Shown here: positions 6,863 to 16,288 of the stretch, piece by piece
How positions within the stretch are numbered: position 1 is the stretch's first letter
How the letters are laid out: the number at the start of each line of letters is the position of its first letter
Assembly: GCF_002749615.1 (NCBI RefSeq)
Contig: NZ_CP024201.1
Span: forward strand, 2,046,001 to 2,110,000
Length of the DNA stretch: 64,000 nucleotides
Direction: 5' to 3'
Source: Caulobacter mirabilis
GTDB taxonomy: Bacteria > Pseudomonadota > Alphaproteobacteria > Caulobacterales > Caulobacteraceae
Translations under genes and position numbers: made by a program
Notes under the pieces: model-generated
Databases searched by the model: none
Told to the model about the DNA's origin: nothing
What the model saw: only the letters and a program-made list of their open reading frames with translations

Positions 6863-9130
6863 GTGATTGAGGCGGCCGAGGCCGCCCCGCCCCAGAGCGC
6901 GCCTGATTCCGGCAAGGCTGGAGAGGCGCCTCTGCCGCCCGCGGCCAAGGCCGCGGCGCGGCCCAAGTTCCTTCGCCAGTACGAACTGATCGAGCGCGTC
7001 CGGGCCTACGACCCCAGCGCCGACGAGGAACTGCTCAACCGCGCCTATGTCTATGCGGTGCGGATGCACGGGGCCCAGACCCGGGCCTCGGGCGATCCCT
7101 ATTTCGCGCATCCGATCGAAGTCGCCGGCATCCTGACCGAGTATCGGCTGGACACCGCCTCGATCGTCACCGCCCTGCTGCACGACATCATCGAGGACAC
7201 CTCCGTCACCCGCGAGGAGATCGCGGACCTGTTCGGCGAGGAGGTGGCCGAGCTGGTCGAGGGCGTGACCAAGCTATCCAAGCTGGAGCTCGCGGCCGAA
7301 CATACGCGCCAGGCCGAGAACCTGCGCAAGTTCATCCTGGCCATCTCCAAGGACGTCCGCGTCCTGATGGTCAAGCTGGCCGACCGCCTGCACAACATGC
7401 GGACGCTGGGCTTCATCTCCAAGCCGGCCAAGCGCGAGCGGATCGCGCGCGAGACGCTGGACATCTACGCCCCGCTGGCGCGCAACATCGGCTGCCACCG
7501 CATCTGCACAGAGCTGGAAGAGCTTGCGTTCGAGCACTTGAACCCGGTCGCCCGGCACGCCCTGCAGCGCCGCCTGGAGGCGATGCGGGCCGACCAGGGC
7601 CAGGCCGTCGAACAGGTCAGCGGCGAGATCACCCGCCTGCTCGAGGCCGAGAACATCCCGGCCCGGGTGTTCGGCCGCGAGAAGCATCCGTTCTCGATCT
7701 GGCGGAAGCTCCAGCGCAAGTCGATCGGCTTCTCCCAGATGTCGGACATCTACGCCTTCCGCGTGATCGTCGACAGCGAGGAGGACTGCTACCGGGCGCT
7801 GGGCCTGATCCACCGCCACTGGCCCTGCGTGCCCGAGCGGTTCAAGGACTTCATCTCCACGCCCAAGCGGAACAACTACCGCTCGCTGCACACCACGGTG
7901 ATCGGGCCCAAGGGCATGCGGATCGAGATGCAGATCCGCACCGAACTGATGGACCGCATCGCCGAGGACGGCGTGGCGGCCCACTGGCGCTACAAGAACC
8001 AGTCCTACGGCTTCGACCGCGAGGCGATGGAGGCCGACGGCGGCCGCGATCCGCTGGCCAACCTGCGCCAGCTGGTCCAGGTGCTGGAACACGGCGGCGA
8101 CGCCGAGGATCTGGTCGAACACGCCAAGATGGAGATGTTCCTCGACCAGGTGTTCGTCTTCACCCCGAAGGGCAAGCTGATCAGCCTGCCGCGCGGGGCG
8201 ATGCCGCTGGACTTCGCCTATGCGGTCCACACCAACGTCGGGGACACCACGGTCGGGGCCAAGATCAACGGCGAGCTGAAGCCGCTGCGCAGCCAGCTGC
8301 AGAACGGCGACGTGGTCGAGATCATCCGCGGGCCCAAGCCGGCCGTGCCGCCGGACTGGCGGTCGCTGACCATCACCGGCCGCGCCCGGTCCGCCATCCG
8401 TCGCCATATCCGCCAGTCCGAGAAGGAGGAGTTCCTTCGCGTCGGCGTCTCGGCCATGGACCAGGCCTTCGTCCGGGTCGGCAAGACCCGTTCGGGCGTG
8501 CTGCTGAAACCGGCGCTGGAACGGTTCGCCGTGCCGACCGAGGACGAGCTGTTCGACGCCATCGGCCGGGGGCGGATCACGCCCGCCGACGTGCTGGAGG
8601 TGCTGTTCCCCGGCCTGGGCGAGTCGGAGAAGGCCGCCGTCACGGCGCGCCGCCGGATCGAGAACGGCAAGGAGGCGCGGCTCTACGTCACCGGCGACCT
8701 GGCGTCCGGAACCTCGCTGCACTTCGGTCCGTGCTGCAACCCGCTGCCCGGCGACCGCATCGTCGGCATCAGCGTCGGGCCCAAGACCGTCGACGTCCAT
8801 ACGATCGACTGTCCGACGCTGGAAAAGTACGACGACCGCCAGGACCTGTGGCGCGACCTGCACTGGACGCTGGACGCCGAGCGCAACACCGTCTCGCGCA
8901 CCCGGCTGCGGGCGACCATCCTCAATGCCCCGGGGGTGCTGGGCGAGGTCTGCACGGTGATCGGCGACGCAGGCGGCAACATCGTCAACCTGCGCATGCA
9001 CCATCGCCAGGACGACCGCTTTGACGTCGACTTCGACCTCGACGTGAAGGACGCCAAGCACGCCACCAACATCGTCGCCGCCCTGCGCGCCAACCCGTCG
9101 GTCGAGACGGTCGAGCGGGCGAAGGGCTAG
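6863..9130 (+). CDS. spoT: bifunctional (p)ppGpp synthetase/hydrolase (RelA/SpoT family)
   Basis: This 755-residue enzyme makes and degrades (p)ppGpp in the stringent response. Domains in order: a 35-residue N-terminal extension, an HD hydrolase with LLHDIIEDT (His107-Asp108), a synthetase with KHPFSIWRKLQRK and the RFKD motif that marks bifunctional enzymes, a TGS domain (DQVFVFTPKGKLISLPRGA), the CC motif GPCCNPLPGD and a C-terminal ACT domain. Both halves look intact. The start is GTG at 6863; it has only a weak, distant ribosome site (AAGGAT). Confidence 0.96.
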   Translation: MIEAAEAAPPQSAPDSGKAGEAPLPPAAKAAARPKFLRQYELIERVRAYDPSADEELLNRAYVYAVRMHGAQTRASGDPYFAHPIEVAGILTEYRLDTASIVTALLHDIIEDTSVTREEIADLFGEEVAELVEGVTKLSKLELAAEHTRQAENLRKFILAISKDVRVLMVKLADRLHNMRTLGFISKPAKRERIARETLDIYAPLARNIGCHRICTELEELAFEHLNPVARHALQRRLEAMRADQGQAVEQVSGEITRLLEAENIPARVFGREKHPFSIWRKLQRKSIGFSQMSDIYAFRVIVDSEEDCYRALGLIHRHWPCVPERFKDFISTPKRNNYRSLHTTVIGPKGMRIEMQIRTELMDRIAEDGVAAHWRYKNQSYGFDREAMEADGGRDPLANLRQLVQVLEHGGDAEDLVEHAKMEMFLDQVFVFTPKGKLISLPRGAMPLDFAYAVHTNVGDTTVGAKINGELKPLRSQLQNGDVVEIIRGPKPAVPPDWRSLTITGRARSAIRRHIRQSEKEEFLRVGVSAMDQAFVRVGKTRSGVLLKPALERFAVPTEDELFDAIGRGRITPADVLEVLFPGLGESEKAAVTARRRIENGKEARLYVTGDLASGTSLHFGPCCNPLPGDRIVGISVGPKTVDVHTIDCPTLEKYDDRQDLWRDLHWTLDAERNTVSRTRLRATILNAPGVLGEVCTVIGDAGGNIVNLRMHHRQDDRFDVDFDLDVKDAKHATNIVAALRANPSVETVERAKG

Positions 9131-9146
9131 GAGCGGATCCCCTCAT

Positions 9147-9250
9147 CCGATCGTCCCGGCGAAGGCCGGGAGCCGGATGCAAGCTCGGCAGGGAGAGGTT
9201 TCGCCGTAAGGCGCAGCCCTGCGACCTGGGTCCCGGCCTTCGCCGGGATG
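9147..9250. repeat. GC-rich inverted repeat pair (dispersed family, copy 2)
   Basis: The left end carries TCGTCCCGGCGAAGGCCGGG and the right end the inverted copy TCCCGGCCTTCGCCGGGATG, as in copy 1. It lies right after spoT and could end its transcription. The rest of the 9131-9382 gap shows nothing I can name. Confidence 0.7.
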
Positions 9251-9382
9251 CCTCACCTGAAGGACAGCCCTGGAGGCTCCGCCATTCCGGCCATAAGGCC
9301 ATCTGCCGTCGGCATCCCGTCTTGACCGTCGCCGCAATTTACGATGCAATTCTGTATCGTTATTTGTGTCGGAGTGGGCGGC

Positions 9383-10273
9383 ATGGCCGGTCGCAGGCGG
9401 GTCTCCTTCTGGTCGAACGGCGCCGAGTGCATCGGCTATGTCTATGGCGAAGGCGTCGGGCCGTGCCTGGTCATGGCGCACGGTTTCGGCGGGACGCAGG
9501 AAGGTTCGCTGGCCCGCAACGCCGCGGACTTCGCCGCTGGCGGGCTGACCGTCCTGACCTTCGACTATCGGGGCTTCGGCGAGAGCGGCGGCGAGCCCCG
9601 GCAGGTGGTCGATCTTTCGGCGCAGAGGCAGGACTGGCAGGCCGCCATCGCCTTCGCCCGCGGGTTGCCCGCCGTCGATCCTGACCGCGTCGCGCTATGG
9701 GGCAGCTCGCTCGGCGGCGGCCACGTCCTGGCGGTCGCGGCGGAGGACCCGCGTCTGGCCGCCGTGGTGGCGCAGGTTCCGTTCAACGGCTTTCCCAAGG
9801 CTGTCGAGGGGCGCGACCGGGCCGAGACCTGGCGGCTGTTGCGGGCGGCGCTGGCCGACTGGATCGGCAGTCGGCTCGGTCGGCCGCCGATCTACGTCAA
9901 GGCGGTCGGCGAGCCGGGCGAACTGGCGGTGATGGCGACGAGGGAGGCGGCCCGGACCGTGGCCTTGATGGACAACCCTACCTGGCGCAACCAGGTGACG
10001 CCGCGGGCCCTGCTCGACATGCTCGTCTACCGGCCGGGGCGTCGCGCCCGCCGCCTGGCCATGCCGGTGCTGCTGTCCCTGGCCGAGCGTGACCGCGAGA
10101 CGCCCGCGGAACTGGCCCGGCCGATCGCGTTGCGGGCCCCGTTCGGCGAGCTGCGCCGGTATCCCTGCACCCATTTCCAGTTCTACGACGAGGCGGTGCG
10201 GCCCACCGTCTTCGGCGACCAGCTGAGCTTCCTGCGCGCGCATCTGCTGGGCTTTCCGGGTCTGGCGCATTGA
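9383..10273 (+). CDS. alpha/beta hydrolase
   Basis: The 296-residue protein shows the alpha/beta hydrolase layout: an oxyanion-region HGFGGTQ, FDYRGFGESGG, the nucleophile elbow WGSSLGGG, an acid in the LLSLAERDRETP strand and a late His in CTHFQFYD. It resembles the dienelactone hydrolase or X-Pro peptidase-like group with an unknown substrate. The start at ATG 9383 has GGAG 8 nt upstream; an ATG at 9344 would add 13 residues of poor quality. Its stop overlaps the start of the TetR gene. Confidence 0.83.
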   Translation: MAGRRRVSFWSNGAECIGYVYGEGVGPCLVMAHGFGGTQEGSLARNAADFAAGGLTVLTFDYRGFGESGGEPRQVVDLSAQRQDWQAAIAFARGLPAVDPDRVALWGSSLGGGHVLAVAAEDPRLAAVVAQVPFNGFPKAVEGRDRAETWRLLRAALADWIGSRLGRPPIYVKAVGEPGELAVMATREAARTVALMDNPTWRNQVTPRALLDMLVYRPGRRARRLAMPVLLSLAERDRETPAELARPIALRAPFGELRRYPCTHFQFYDEAVRPTVFGDQLSFLRAHLLGFPGLAH

Positions 10274-10863
10274 GCGGCGGGCGTGGACGGCCGCGCAGCG
10301 CCGCGGCCGATACGGCGATCCTGGAGGCCGCCGTCGCGCTGTTCGCCGAGCAGGGGGTCGAAGGCGCGAGCATCGACCAGATCGCGCGGCGCGCCGGGGT
10401 GACGCGGGCCACCCTCTATCGGCGTTGGGCGACCAAGGAGGCTCTGCTGGTCGAGGCGATCGGTCGCCTCCGCGAAGGCGGCGACGAACGCGTCGAGGAC
10501 TGGGGCGACGTCGATGCGGACGCCTTCGTCGCGCTGATGACCGACAGCGTGCCGGACATTCTGGGGCGGCCGGACCTGGCCAGGCTGACCGCGCGGCTGC
10601 TGGGCGCCGCGCGCAGTCATCCGGAGCTGCTGGAGGCCTACTGGTCCGGCTACCTGGCGCCGCGTCGCGCGGCCTTCATCCGCTCGCTGGAGGCGATGAA
10701 GACGGCGGGGCGGCTGGCGGCCGACGTCGATCCGGAGGTGTTCCTGGACATGGTCTCCGGCGCGCTGCTGTACCGGCTGCTGGTCCGGCCCGACCCGTTC
10801 CCGCCGGAGGCGCGCCGCGCCTACTGCCTGGCGCTGCTGCGGACGGCGGGGCTGAAGGTCTGA
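10270..10863 (+). CDS. TetR/AcrR family transcriptional regulator
   Basis: The 197-residue protein has the TetR DNA-binding helices GVEGASIDQIARRAGVTRATLYRRWATKE near residues 34-60 and a C-terminal ligand domain of the kind found in PF16859-like members. The TTG start overlaps the hydrolase stop by 4 nt, so the hydrolase is likely both its operon partner and its target. Confidence 0.85.
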   Translation: MSGGRGRPRSAAADTAILEAAVALFAEQGVEGASIDQIARRAGVTRATLYRRWATKEALLVEAIGRLREGGDERVEDWGDVDADAFVALMTDSVPDILGRPDLARLTARLLGAARSHPELLEAYWSGYLAPRRAAFIRSLEAMKTAGRLAADVDPEVFLDMVSGALLYRLLVRPDPFPPEARRAYCLALLRTAGLKV

Positions 10864-10872
10864 CCCGAAAAG

Positions 10873-10905
10873 CCGTCATCCTCGCGCTCGTCGCGAGAAT
10901 GACGG
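10873..10905. terminator. inverted repeat, possible bidirectional terminator
   Basis: CCGTCATCCTCGCG and CGCGAGAATGACGG form a 14-bp stem with one mismatch around a 5-nt loop. It lies between the convergent TetR and Nudix genes. There is no T-run on either side, so termination is an inference from position. Confidence 0.5.
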
Positions 10906-10931
10906 AGTAGGGGCGGCGGCGGGCGCCCGTC

Positions 10932-11363
10932 TTAGCTCTTCAAACCCTTCAGCGCCGCCAGCGCGGCCTTCGTCGCGTCGGTCAGCGGCTCCGGCAGGGC
11001 GTCCAGCGGGAACCACGCGACGCCGCCCATCTTGTCCGGCTCCAGCAGCGCCGCCTCGCCGACGGCGTCTTCCACGAGATAGGTCGGCGCGACCCAGTGC
11101 ATGCCGTCGCCCTTGTCGATGGTCTCGGCGATGCACAGCAGGCGGTCGGGCGTGATGGTCAGTCCGACCTCCTCGGCGATCTCGCGGGCCACGGCGGCGC
11201 GGAGGCCTTCGCCCCAGTCGATCTTGCCGCCGGGCAGGCCCCAGTGATCGGCCTCGGGCTGGCGCAGCCGCTTGACCAGCAGCAGGCGGCCGTCCCGCAG
11301 GATGGCCGCGCCGCAGGCGGCGCCGGGGCGCTTGGATTCGCTGTCGCTCATGGGAGGGCTCAT
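10932..11363 (-). CDS. NUDIX hydrolase
   Basis: The Nudix box is complete: GGKIDWGEGLRAAVAREIAE followed by EVGL, the pattern that binds the metal and cleaves nucleoside diphosphate-linked compounds. The protein is 143 residues from the ATG at 11363; an ATG 12 nt downstream is also possible. It resembles the ADP-ribose pyrophosphatase or MutT-like group, and the exact substrate cannot be read. It starts 7 nt after rnk and is probably co-transcribed with it. Confidence 0.85.
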   Translation of the reverse strand: MSPPMSDSESKRPGAACGAAILRDGRLLLVKRLRQPEADHWGLPGGKIDWGEGLRAAVAREIAEEVGLTITPDRLLCIAETIDKGDGMHWVAPTYLVEDAVGEAALLEPDKMGGVAWFPLDALPEPLTDATKAALAALKGLKS

Positions 11364-11370
11364 AGGCCGG

Positions 11371-11775
11371 TCAGTCGTCCAGCCCAAGCATCTGGATGCG
11401 CCGCTCTTCGCCGGCGGCGTCCAGCCAGGCGAAGACCTGTTCCTCCGGCAGGCCGATCAGGGCCGCGCCGATGGGCGACAGGATCGAGATGCGGCCATGG
11501 TCCATGTCGGCGTCGCCGGGCATCACCACCTGCACCTGGCGCTCACGGCCGGTGATCAGGTCGCGGTAGCGGACCCTGGAGCCGATCCGGACGACGCGGG
11601 CCGGCATGTCGTCCTCGGCGCAGATCTGGGCGCGGGCGATCTCCTCGGCCAGCAGGGCGGCGCCCGGCGCGGTCGGGAGGACGCTCTCGGGCAGCAGGTC
11701 GATCAGCCGCTCCAGGTCGGCGGTGCTGATGAATACGGCGGGGCGGGCCGCGGTCGCGGCTTGGGGGGCGGTCAT
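11371..11775 (-). CDS. rnk: nucleoside diphosphate kinase regulator (Rnk, GreA/GreB family)
   Basis: The 134-residue protein has the short Rnk N-terminal helical part (FISTADLERLIDLLPESV) and the GreA/GreB C-terminal domain (VVRIGSRVRYRDLITGRERQ, VVMPGDAD, ISILSPIGAALIGL). Rnk binds RNA polymerase near the secondary channel but lacks the long coiled coil of GreA, and the length agrees with that. Confidence 0.85.
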   Translation of the reverse strand: MTAPQAATAARPAVFISTADLERLIDLLPESVLPTAPGAALLAEEIARAQICAEDDMPARVVRIGSRVRYRDLITGRERQVQVVMPGDADMDHGRISILSPIGAALIGLPEEQVFAWLDAAGEERRIQMLGLDD

Positions 11776-12078
11776 GGGGAAGCTCCTCGGCCTTCGCGGC
11801 CGGAATGCGGGATTCGTGTGTCAGGCAGACACGGGTCAGGCGACATGGGTCAGGCAGGCGAGCGGCCCCGGGCCGGTCGCGACGCGCGCGATCAGGCCCG
11901 GGGACAGCCGCCTTCGACGAGGCGTCCCGCGTGATGAGCTCGACGATGGAAGGTCGCGCGTGGGTTCATGACCCGCTCAAGGTGGGACGCCCCGCGTCGG
12001 AAGTCAAAGCCCGACCGTGATGCCGATCGTATCGCAGCGCCTAGCCGAGGTCGGCGGACCCGGCTATCTACGCGGGCC
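11776..12078. other. 303-bp gap between the divergent rnk and pyrE genes
   Basis: No convincing gene is seen here. GTCAGGC occurs three times at 11820, 11835 and 11849, at a spacing of 14-15 bp. A 9-bp perfect stem, CCCCGGGCC (11866-11874) with GGCCCGGGG (11895-11903), follows; it has no T-run. The gap should hold both promoters. I could not place them with confidence. Confidence 0.5.
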
Positions 12079-12660
12079 ATGAACACCCAAGACGTCCTCG
12101 AAGAATTCCGGGCTTCCGGCGCCCTGCGCGAAGGCCATTTCGTCCTGTCCAGCGGGCTGCACAGCCCGGTCTTCCTGCAGAAGAACCTGGTCTTCGCCCA
12201 GCCCGACCGTTGCGAGCGCCTGTGCAAGGCGCTGGCGGAGAAGATCGTCGCCCAGGTCGGCAAGCCCGACGTGGCGATCAGCCCGGCCGTCGGCGGGATC
12301 ATCCCGGGCTACGAGACCGCCCGTCACCTGGGCGTGCAGTCCTTCTACGTCGAGCGCGAGGGCGGGGCCTTCAAGCTGCGTCGCGGGTTCCACATCGAGC
12401 CGGGCCAGACGGTGGTCATGGTCGAGGACATCGTCACCACGGGCCTCAGTTCGCGCGAATGCATCGAGGCCATCCGCGCCGCGGGCGGCGAGGTGATCGC
12501 CGCGGCCTGCATCGTCGACCGCTCCGGCGGCAAGGCCGACGTCGGCGTGCCGCTGATCGCGCTGGCCTCCATGGAGGTCCCGGCCTACGAGGCCGACAAG
12601 CTGCCGCCGGAACTGGCCGCCATTCCGGTTCAGGACCCGGGTAGCCGCCGGCTGCGCTGA
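12079..12660 (+). CDS. pyrE: orotate phosphoribosyltransferase
   Basis: PyrE joins orotate to PRPP in pyrimidine synthesis. The 193-residue product contains the PRPP-binding loop [14 protein letters not shown] near residues 114-127, the catalytic-loop region [15 protein letters not shown] and [17 protein letters not shown] near the N-terminus. The ATG at 12079 fits the family start. pdxJ begins 34 nt downstream. Confidence 0.96.
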   Translation: MNTQDVLEEFRASGALREGHFVLSSGLHSPVFLQKNLVFAQPDRCERLCKALAEKIVAQVGKPDVAISPAVGGIIPGYETARHLGVQSFYVEREGGAFKLRRGFHIEPGQTVVMVEDIVTTGLSSRECIEAIRAAGGEVIAAACIVDRSGGKADVGVPLIALASMEVPAYEADKLPPELAAIPVQDPGSRRLR

Positions 12661-12694
12661 GCCCTATCTTCGCGGTGTTGAAGGAAGGCCGCGC

Positions 12695-13459
12695 ATGAAC
12701 CGTCTCCGTCTCGGCGTGAACATCGACCACGTGGCGACCATCCGGAACGCCCGCGGCGCCAGCTATCCGGAGCCGGATCGCGCGGCCGAGCTGGCCCTGG
12801 CGGCCGGGGCGGACGGGATCACGGCCCACCTGCGCGAGGATCGGCGGCACATCTCCGACGCCGACATCGACATCCTGGCCGGCCTCTGCCGCAAGCGCGG
12901 CAAGCCGCTGAACTTCGAGATGGCGGTGACCGATGAAATGATCGGCATCGCCCTGCGCCATCATCCGCACGCCGCCTGCCTGGTGCCCGAGCGGCGCGAG
13001 GAGGTCACCACCGAGGGCGGACTGAACGTCGTCGGCGGCCACAACCACATCGCCCCGGCGGTGAAGCGGCTGCGCGACGCGGGCTCGCGCGTGTCGCTGT
13101 TCATCGAGGCCGATCCTCGGCAGATCCGCACCAGCGCCGAGATCGGCGCCCAGGTGGTCGAGCTGCACACCGGCGCCTATTGCGACGCCGCCCGGGCGGG
13201 CGAGACGGAGCGGGCGGAGGCCATCCTGCATCGCCTGCGCGAGGGCGCGGCCCTGGCCGGCTCGCTCGGGCTGGAGGTCCACGCCGGCCACGGCATCGAC
13301 TACGCCACCGTCGCCCCGATCGCCGCCATCCCGCAGATCGTCGAGCTGAACATCGGCCACTTCCTGATCGGCGAGGCCATCTTCATCGGCCTGACCGGCG
13401 CGATCGAGCGCATGCGCCGGCTGATGGACGCCGCCAGATCGAGCGAGCAGGCCGCGTGA
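12695..13459 (+). CDS. pdxJ: pyridoxine 5'-phosphate synthase
   Basis: PdxJ closes the ring of pyridoxine 5'-phosphate from deoxyxylulose phosphate and an aminoketone phosphate. Diagnostic stretches in the 254-residue product are [15 protein letters not shown] at the N-terminus, [25 protein letters not shown] and [16 protein letters not shown] near the end. The stop overlaps the acpS GTG by 4 nt; pdxJ-acpS is a conserved pair. Confidence 0.97.
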   Translation: MNRLRLGVNIDHVATIRNARGASYPEPDRAAELALAAGADGITAHLREDRRHISDADIDILAGLCRKRGKPLNFEMAVTDEMIGIALRHHPHAACLVPERREEVTTEGGLNVVGGHNHIAPAVKRLRDAGSRVSLFIEADPRQIRTSAEIGAQVVELHTGAYCDAARAGETERAEAILHRLREGAALAGSLGLEVHAGHGIDYATVAPIAAIPQIVELNIGHFLIGEAIFIGLTGAIERMRRLMDAARSSEQAA

Positions 13460-13878
13460 TCATCGGCATCGGCTCGGACCTGTCGGACATCCGTCGCATC
13501 GAGAAGACGCTCGAGCGGTTCGGCGACCGCTTCGTCAACCGCACCTTCACGTCCGTCGAGCGCGACCGGTCCGAGCGCAAGGTCAACGCCCAGGGCGGCC
13601 GCGCGGCCAGCTATGCCAAACGGTTCGCGGCCAAGGAGGCCTGCGCCAAGGCGCTCGGGACCGGCGTGCCGCGTCGCGGCGTGCACTGGGCCGACATGGG
13701 CGTGGTCAACCTGCGCAGCGGCAAGCCGACCATGGCCCTGACCGGCGGCGCCGCCGAGCGTCTGGCCGAGATCACCCCGCCCGGGATGGTCCCGGTGATC
13801 CATCTGTCGCTGACCGACGATCACCCCTACGCTCAGGCCTTCGTCATCATCGAGGCGATTCCGGCGACGGAAGACTGA
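13456..13878 (+). CDS. acpS: holo-[acyl-carrier-protein] synthase
   Basis: AcpS loads 4'-phosphopantetheine onto acyl carrier protein. The 140-residue product has [15 protein letters not shown] with the metal-binding Asp, [14 protein letters not shown] with the second metal ligand Glu, and [15 protein letters not shown]. The GTG start is coupled to pdxJ through a GTGA overlap. In alphaproteobacteria it often leads into lepB and rnc, as here. Confidence 0.95.
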   Translation: MIIGIGSDLSDIRRIEKTLERFGDRFVNRTFTSVERDRSERKVNAQGGRAASYAKRFAAKEACAKALGTGVPRRGVHWADMGVVNLRSGKPTMALTGGAAERLAEITPPGMVPVIHLSLTDDHPYAQAFVIIEAIPATED

Positions 13879-13879
13879 G

Positions 13880-14605
13880 ATGATGCGGGGGCGGACGGTT
13901 ACCATGGGGCTGGCGGGTGTCGTTGTTGTGGTCGGCATCGCGGCCGCGACGGTGGGCGTGGTGAACGCGAGCCGCAGTTACAGCTACGGCGGAACGGCCA
14001 TGCTGCCCACCATGGCGCCTGGGGATGTCTTCTACGTGGAGCCGCTTGATGAAGTGCGTCGCGGCGATTTCGTGACCTTCCGGGCGCCAAGCGCCGATGT
14101 GCTGATGGCGATGCGAGTTATCGGCCTGCCAGGCGACCGGATCCGGTTGGAGGATGGAAGGCTGACGGTGAGCGGCCAAGCGGCTCAGCAAGTGGGGGAA
14201 GGCGAAGGTCCCAGGAGTGTCTGTGCCGATAGCGGCCGGCCGCCACGACGTATTCGTGAGACTCTGCCCGGGGGCGCTTCCTACCTCACTTACGATTGCG
14301 GCCCACGCGATCTCGACAACATGGCCGAGTTGATTGTGCCGTCAGGGCGCTACTTCCTGCTCGGGGACAATCGGGACAATGCCTTGGATAGTCGACCTCC
14401 CGAGGCCGAAGGCGGCTTCGGCTTCGTGCCGTCCGGCAATCTGGTAGGTCTTGTGCGTTCGGGGCGGCCGCCGATCTTCAAGCGGATGATGCGCTCGTTC
14501 TCACGGAATGAAGCCGATTTAACGCGCGAACAAACTGCGGCTATCGTAGCGTCGCCGGGGCAGGGGCCCACGCAGATCACGACCAAGGAAGGCGCGCCTA
14601 AATGA
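13880..14605 (+). CDS. signal peptidase I paralogue lacking both catalytic residues (predicted pseudoenzyme)
   Basis: The 241-residue protein is clearly a LepB homologue: one N-terminal membrane helix (residues 9-29), RRGDFVTF, GLPGDRI, the cysteine pair 115/140 shared with its neighbours, and the box FLLGDNRDNALDSRPPE. The serine of the catalytic SM motif is Ala40 (GGTAMLP) and the general-base lysine is Met78 (MAMRVIGLPGD). Proteolysis by the Ser-Lys dyad is therefore not expected. The frame is intact, it starts 1 nt after acpS, and its stop overlaps the next lepB ATG, so it is expressed as part of the operon. Codon use is less GC-biased than in its neighbours. Confidence 0.85.
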   Translation: MMRGRTVTMGLAGVVVVVGIAAATVGVVNASRSYSYGGTAMLPTMAPGDVFYVEPLDEVRRGDFVTFRAPSADVLMAMRVIGLPGDRIRLEDGRLTVSGQAAQQVGEGEGPRSVCADSGRPPRRIRETLPGGASYLTYDCGPRDLDNMAELIVPSGRYFLLGDNRDNALDSRPPEAEGGFGFVPSGNLVGLVRSGRPPIFKRMMRSFSRNEADLTREQTAAIVASPGQGPTQITTKEGAPK

Positions 14606-15360
14606 ATCAGGCCGACAAGCCGAATGGCGCGCGGGAGGAAACCGTCGAGACGATCAAGTCGCTCGGCGTGATCCTGCTGATCGTGCTGGTGCTGCGGATC
14701 TTCCTGTTCCAGCCCTTCACCATCCCGTCCAGCTCAATGAAGCCCAATCTGCTGATCGGCGACTACATCGTGGTCAGCAAGTTCAGCTACGGCTTCAGCC
14801 GGCATTCGATCCCGTTCAGCCCGCCGCTGTTCAAGGGGCGCATCTTCGGCAGCGCGCCCAAGCGCGGCGACGTGGTGGTGTTCAAGACCCCGGCCAACAA
14901 CCGCACCGATCTGATCAAGCGCGTCGTCGGCCTGCCGGGCGACAGCATCCAGGTCACCGACGGCGTGCTGTCGATCAACGGCAAGGCGCTGCCGCGCGTG
15001 GCCGACGGCCAGGGCAATCCCGACGCCTGCGCCAACGGCGCGACCCCGACCCGGTTCATCGAGACCAACCCGATCGGCAAGCGCTACGAGACCTACGACT
15101 GCGGTCCCGACGGCGCGCTCGACAATACGCCGGTCTATGTCGTGCCCGAGGGGCACTACTTCATGATGGGCGACAACCGCGACAACTCGGCCGACAGCCG
15201 GGTGCCGCCGGAGGTGGGCGGCGTGGGCTTCGTCCCGGCCGAGAACCTGGTCGGCAAGGCGCAGATCATCCTGGCCTCCTGGGAGAACGTGTCGCTGTTC
15301 AAGCCCTGGACCTGGTTCCTGAACCTGCGCGGCGACCGTTTCGTGCACCCGATCAAATAG
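14602..15360 (+). CDS. lepB: signal peptidase I
   Basis: LepB cleaves signal peptides at the outer face of the inner membrane. The 252-residue product has one N-terminal membrane helix (about 21-38), the catalytic serine in IPSSSMKPN (Ser45), the lysine in RTDLIKRVVGLPGD (Lys106) and [17 protein letters not shown]. It overlaps the preceding pseudoenzyme by 4 nt (ATGA) and is followed 139 nt later by a second active-looking copy. Confidence 0.94.
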   Translation: MNQADKPNGAREETVETIKSLGVILLIVLVLRIFLFQPFTIPSSSMKPNLLIGDYIVVSKFSYGFSRHSIPFSPPLFKGRIFGSAPKRGDVVVFKTPANNRTDLIKRVVGLPGDSIQVTDGVLSINGKALPRVADGQGNPDACANGATPTRFIETNPIGKRYETYDCGPDGALDNTPVYVVPEGHYFMMGDNRDNSADSRVPPEVGGVGFVPAENLVGKAQIILASWENVSLFKPWTWFLNLRGDRFVHPIK

Positions 15361-15499
15361 CCGGACGCCGCGCCGCCTTCGCGTCTTGAGGCCGTGGCGG
15401 CGGCGCGGACGCTTGCCCCTGCCGTGCGGTCGGACTAACCAGACCCCGACCAAGGCGGGTCGATGTCCCGCGTATCCCTGAAGAAAGTCGCTCGCGAGC

Positions 15500-16288
15500 A
15501 TGACCACCGCCGCCCCGTCGTCCGAAAGCGATAGCCGCGAGCCGAAGAAGAACGGCGCGGTCCAGGAGACGGTCGAGATCGTCAAGACCGTCTTCTATGC
15601 GCTGCTGATCGCGCTGGTGCTGCGGGTGTTCCTGTTCCAGCCGTTCACGATCCCGTCGGCCTCGATGGAGCCGAACCTGCTGCAGGGCGACTACATCATC
15701 GTCACCAAGTTCAGCTACGGCTACAGCCGCCACTCGGTCCCGTTCAGCCCGCCGCTGTTCAAGGGGCGGCTGTTCGAGCGCGCTCCGCAGCGCGGCGACA
15801 TCGTGGTCTTCAAGCTGCCGAGCGACGAGAAGATCGACTACATCAAGCGCCTGATCGGCGTGCCGGGCGACCGGGTGCAGGTCCGTGGCGGCGTGGTCTA
15901 CGTCAACGGCCAGATGCTGACCCGCGTCGCCGAAGGCCTCGGCGTCGCCGGCGACTGCCCGACCGGCGCCACGCCGCAACGCTTCGCCGAGACCAACACC
16001 GTCGGCCGCACCTACATGACCTACGATTGTGGTCCAGGCGACGTGGACGACACCGGCGTCTTCGTGGTGCCCGAGGGCCACTACTTCTTCATGGGCGACA
16101 ACCGCGACAACTCGCTGGACAGCCGGGTGCCGCCGGAGCAGGGCGGCGTCGGCTTCGTGCCGGCGGAGAACCTGGTCGGCCGGGCGCACATCATCCTGCT
16201 GAGCTGGAACGCCGAGGCCGCGCTGTTCAAGCCCTGGACCTGGTTCCTGGACGCCCGTCCGAGCCGGTTCTTCAACGTGCTGAAATGA
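15500..16288 (+). CDS. lepB: signal peptidase I (second intact copy)
   Basis: This 262-residue paralogue is very close to the previous gene, sharing [32 protein letters not shown] and the cysteine pair. The dyad is Ser55 (IPSASMEPN) and Lys116 ([10 protein letters not shown]). It has its own 139-nt leader, so it may be expressed separately. Its stop overlaps the rnc ATG (ATGA), the usual alphaproteobacterial lepB-rnc coupling. Confidence 0.94.
   Translation: MTTAAPSSESDSREPKKNGAVQETVEIVKTVFYALLIALVLRVFLFQPFTIPSASMEPNLLQGDYIIVTKFSYGYSRHSVPFSPPLFKGRLFERAPQRGDIVVFKLPSDEKIDYIKRLIGVPGDRVQVRGGVVYVNGQMLTRVAEGLGVAGDCPTGATPQRFAETNTVGRTYMTYDCGPGDVDDTGVFVVPEGHYFFMGDNRDNSLDSRVPPEQGGVGFVPAENLVGRAHIILLSWNAEAALFKPWTWFLDARPSRFFNVLK

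Noticed and set aside
7274..9061. 595-codon open frame on the minus strand
   Set aside because: It is the antisense shadow of spoT and has no recognisable motif.
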